Shown piece by piece: positions 5,729 to 6,956 of a stretch of 6,956 bases of DNA (positions within the stretch are counted from its first letter, which is position 1; each line of letters starts with the position of its first letter). The notes beneath the pieces were generated by a model. That model worked only from the letters and a program-made list of their open reading frames with translations, searched no databases and was not told where the DNA came from. The stretch spans positions 1 through 6,956 of the forward strand of contig JAHWJO010000249.1 in assembly GCA_019348365.1 (NCBI GenBank). Reading direction: 5' to 3'. The stretch is from Armatimonadota bacterium (GTDB lineage Bacteria > Armatimonadota > DTGP01 > JAHWJO01). A program made the position numbers and the translations under genes.

Positions 5729-6858
5729 TTTTGCCCTTCCCGCGCCACCCGCCGCACGAGCGCGCGGGCCATCTCCGCCGCCCGGACCATGTCCGCGATC
5801 TCGATCCGCTCGTTGACCCCGTGGGGATCGTAGTAGCCCACGCCGATGACGAGCGCCTTCAGGCCGTTCGCGTTGAAGATGTTGGCGTCGCTGCCGCCCG
5901 CGCCGGGACGGATGACCGGCACGAATCCGACCCCGTCGGCGGCCTCCTGCGCCCATCGCACCAGATCGTCCTCCACCGGGATCTCGGAGCCGTGATAATG
6001 GCGGTCGATCTCGATCTCCACCTCCGCGCCGACCTCCGCCGCCCCCGCCTCGAACGCGGCGGTCATCTCCCGTACAAGCTGCTCCAGCGTCTCCGGGTCG
6101 CGGCTGCGGGCTTCGGCGTCCACCTGTACGGTGTCCGGCACGACGTTCGTCGCCGCGCCGCCGTGGATCACGCCGACGTTGCAGGTCGTCCGCTCGTCGA
6201 GGCGGCCCAGGCGCATCCGGGCGATGGCTTTGGAGGCGGCGAGGATCGCATTGACTCCCCGCTCCGGCGCGACCGCCGCGTGCGCCGCAACCCCCCGGAA
6301 CGTGACGTGGAAGACTTCGTGGGTGGGAGCGGAGTGGACGAGCGCCCCGGCGGGCGGTCCGGAATCGAACACATAGGCGAGCCGGGAGCGGACTTTCGAG
6401 AAGTCCATGTGCTTCGCCCCCAACAGCCCCGTCTCTTCGGAGATACTGAAGACGATCTCCAGATCCCCATGCGCCTCCCCCGCTTCAAGGAGCACCCTCA
6501 CCCCCTCCATGATCGCCGCCACCCCTGCCTTGTCGTCCGCGCCGAGGATGGTATCCCCGCTCGTCTTGATCCACCCGTCCTCGATGACCGGGACGAGTCC
6601 CGCCGTGGGCTGCACCGTGTCCATGTGTGCGTTGAGCATGATCGACGGCGCGCCGGGGACGGTTCCCTTCTTGAAGGCGATCACGTTCCCCGTGTTCCCG
6701 CCGATGGCGGTCCCGGCGTCGTCGCGGGTGGTCTCGAACCCGAGGGCCTGAAGCTGCGCTTCCAGGCGGTCCGCCACCGGGGCCTCCTGACGCGGCGGCG
6801 TGTTGATCTGAATCAATTCGAGAAAATCGTTGACGAGGCGGGATTCCTGGATGGGCAT
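5719..6858 (-). CDS. M20 family metallopeptidase (PepT-like)
   Basis: A zinc-dependent cytoplasmic peptidase of the M20/M25/M40 clan, most like PepT-type tripeptidases; 379 residues is normal. The metal-site motifs are complete: NAHMDTV with H78 and D80, GADDKAG with the bridging D108, ISEETGLLGAKHMD with catalytic base E141 and ligand E142, FDSG with D165, and the C-terminal YYDPHGVNE with H346. The lid/dimerisation domain lies roughly at 175-290 and includes GVAAHAAVAPERGVNAI (189-205). GGSDANIFNANG (321-332) is also typical. No signal peptide is present, so it probably trims small peptides in the cytoplasm; exact specificity cannot be read off. The ATG is supported by GAGGT 8 bases upstream. 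It is the first visible gene of the four-gene operon, but the promoter is not evident, and a further upstream gene could lie beyond the window. Confidence 0.95.
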   Translation of the reverse strand: MPIQESRLVNDFLELIQINTPPRQEAPVADRLEAQLQALGFETTRDDAGTAIGGNTGNVIAFKKGTVPGAPSIMLNAHMDTVQPTAGLVPVIEDGWIKTSGDTILGADDKAGVAAIMEGVRVLLEAGEAHGDLEIVFSISEETGLLGAKHMDFSKVRSRLAYVFDSGPPAGALVHSAPTHEVFHVTFRGVAAHAAVAPERGVNAILAASKAIARMRLGRLDERTTCNVGVIHGGAATNVVPDTVQVDAEARSRDPETLEQLVREMTAAFEAGAAEVGAEVEIEIDRHYHGSEIPVEDDLVRWAQEAADGVGFVPVIRPGAGGSDANIFNANGLKALVIGVGYYDPHGVNERIEIADMVRAAEMARALVRRVAREGQNAG

Positions 6859-6866
6859 GGCCTTTG

Positions 6867-6871
6867 ACCTC
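6867..6871 (-). promoter_or_regulatory. Shine-Dalgarno of the peptidase gene
   Basis: GAGGT on the - strand lies 8 bases before the ATG at 6858. It supports that start. AAAGG occurs closer but is only 2 bases from the ATG, too near to work well. Confidence 0.6.
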
Positions 6872-6907
6872 GATTCGGGAGTGGGGGAGTCGGGAAGTTG
6901 GGTGCGC

Positions 6908-6956
6908 CCTCACCCCCGCGCTTCGCGCTGGCCCTCTCCCAATTCTGGGAGAGGGG
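6908..6956. repeat. Right-edge hairpin repeat ('CCCTCACCCC...GGGAGAGGGG')
   Basis: Two stems occur in a row: GCGC-TTC-GCGC (6918-6928), and a 10-base perfect stem pairing 6932-6941 with 6946-6955 (CCCTCTCCCA / TGGGAGAGGG, loop ATTC). The pattern CCCTCACCC, a variable GC hairpin, then CCCTCTCCC-loop-GGGAGAGGG is, from recall, a widespread dispersed intergenic repeat in many bacterial groups. It may continue beyond the window. It lies about 50 bases upstream of the peptidase start, in its likely 5' region. Confidence 0.6.

Noticed and set aside
4863..5816. + strand open frame (317 codons) opposite DUF3866
   Set aside because: The conserved DUF3866 motifs are on the other strand; the frame is Arg/Pro-rich shadow sequence.
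5629..6867. Long + strand open frame (412 codons) opposite the peptidase gene
   Set aside because: It is antisense to a complete M20 peptidase with all metal-site residues; the long frame is explained by GC-biased codon positions.

Overview
The window is GC-rich bacterial chromosome with six protein-coding genes. One lies on the + strand and five on the - strand. About 830 bases in the middle carry no gene. Two genes carry clear lipoprotein signal peptides, so the cell exports and lipidates proteins. The set (an LmeA/DUF2993-like lipoprotein, a DUF3866 protein, an ADP-ribose-type NUDIX hydrolase and a PepT-like M20 peptidase), together with several hairpin-forming intergenic repeats, would fit a GC-rich environmental lineage such as Armatimonadota. 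Gemmatimonadota or Chloroflexota-type genomes remain possible. This placement is inferred from recalled family distributions and is weak; no rRNA or other marker gene is present.

Left part (1-1585): two adjacent hairpins at the left edge look like a dispersed intergenic repeat. They are followed by a complete MATE-family multidrug/cation antiporter on the + strand. Its start is uncertain (191 preferred, 107 possible). It converges on the next gene with only 20 bases between the stop codons.

Middle (1606-3252): a - strand gene for a lipoprotein of unknown function has a perfect lipobox, a long Gly/Ser/Thr linker and a probably beta-rich C-terminal domain. Upstream of it is a gene-free stretch that is visibly AT-richer in its centre. 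This stretch holds a 21-base tandem repeat, a roughly 130-base inverted-repeat element of the 'TGTCATTCCGA...' type, and the intrinsic terminator of the next operon.

Right part (3253-6858): four - strand genes are packed as a likely operon, in transcription order M20 peptidase, DUF3866 protein, NUDIX hydrolase, DUF2993-like lipoprotein. Gaps are 28 bases, a 4-base GTGA overlap, and 15 bases. A strong hairpin with a U-rich tail lies 48 bases past the last stop. A second type of hairpin repeat lies just upstream of the peptidase gene at the right edge, so the promoter may lie outside the window. The NUDIX and DUF3866 genes are probably translationally coupled. No common pathway for all four products can be demonstrated from the sequence.

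I see no CRISPR array, transposase, phage gene, tRNA or rRNA. I see no clear evidence of a new biological system. The most unusual material is the repeat-rich central spacer, the unrecognised lipoprotein and the DUF3866/NUDIX coupling.
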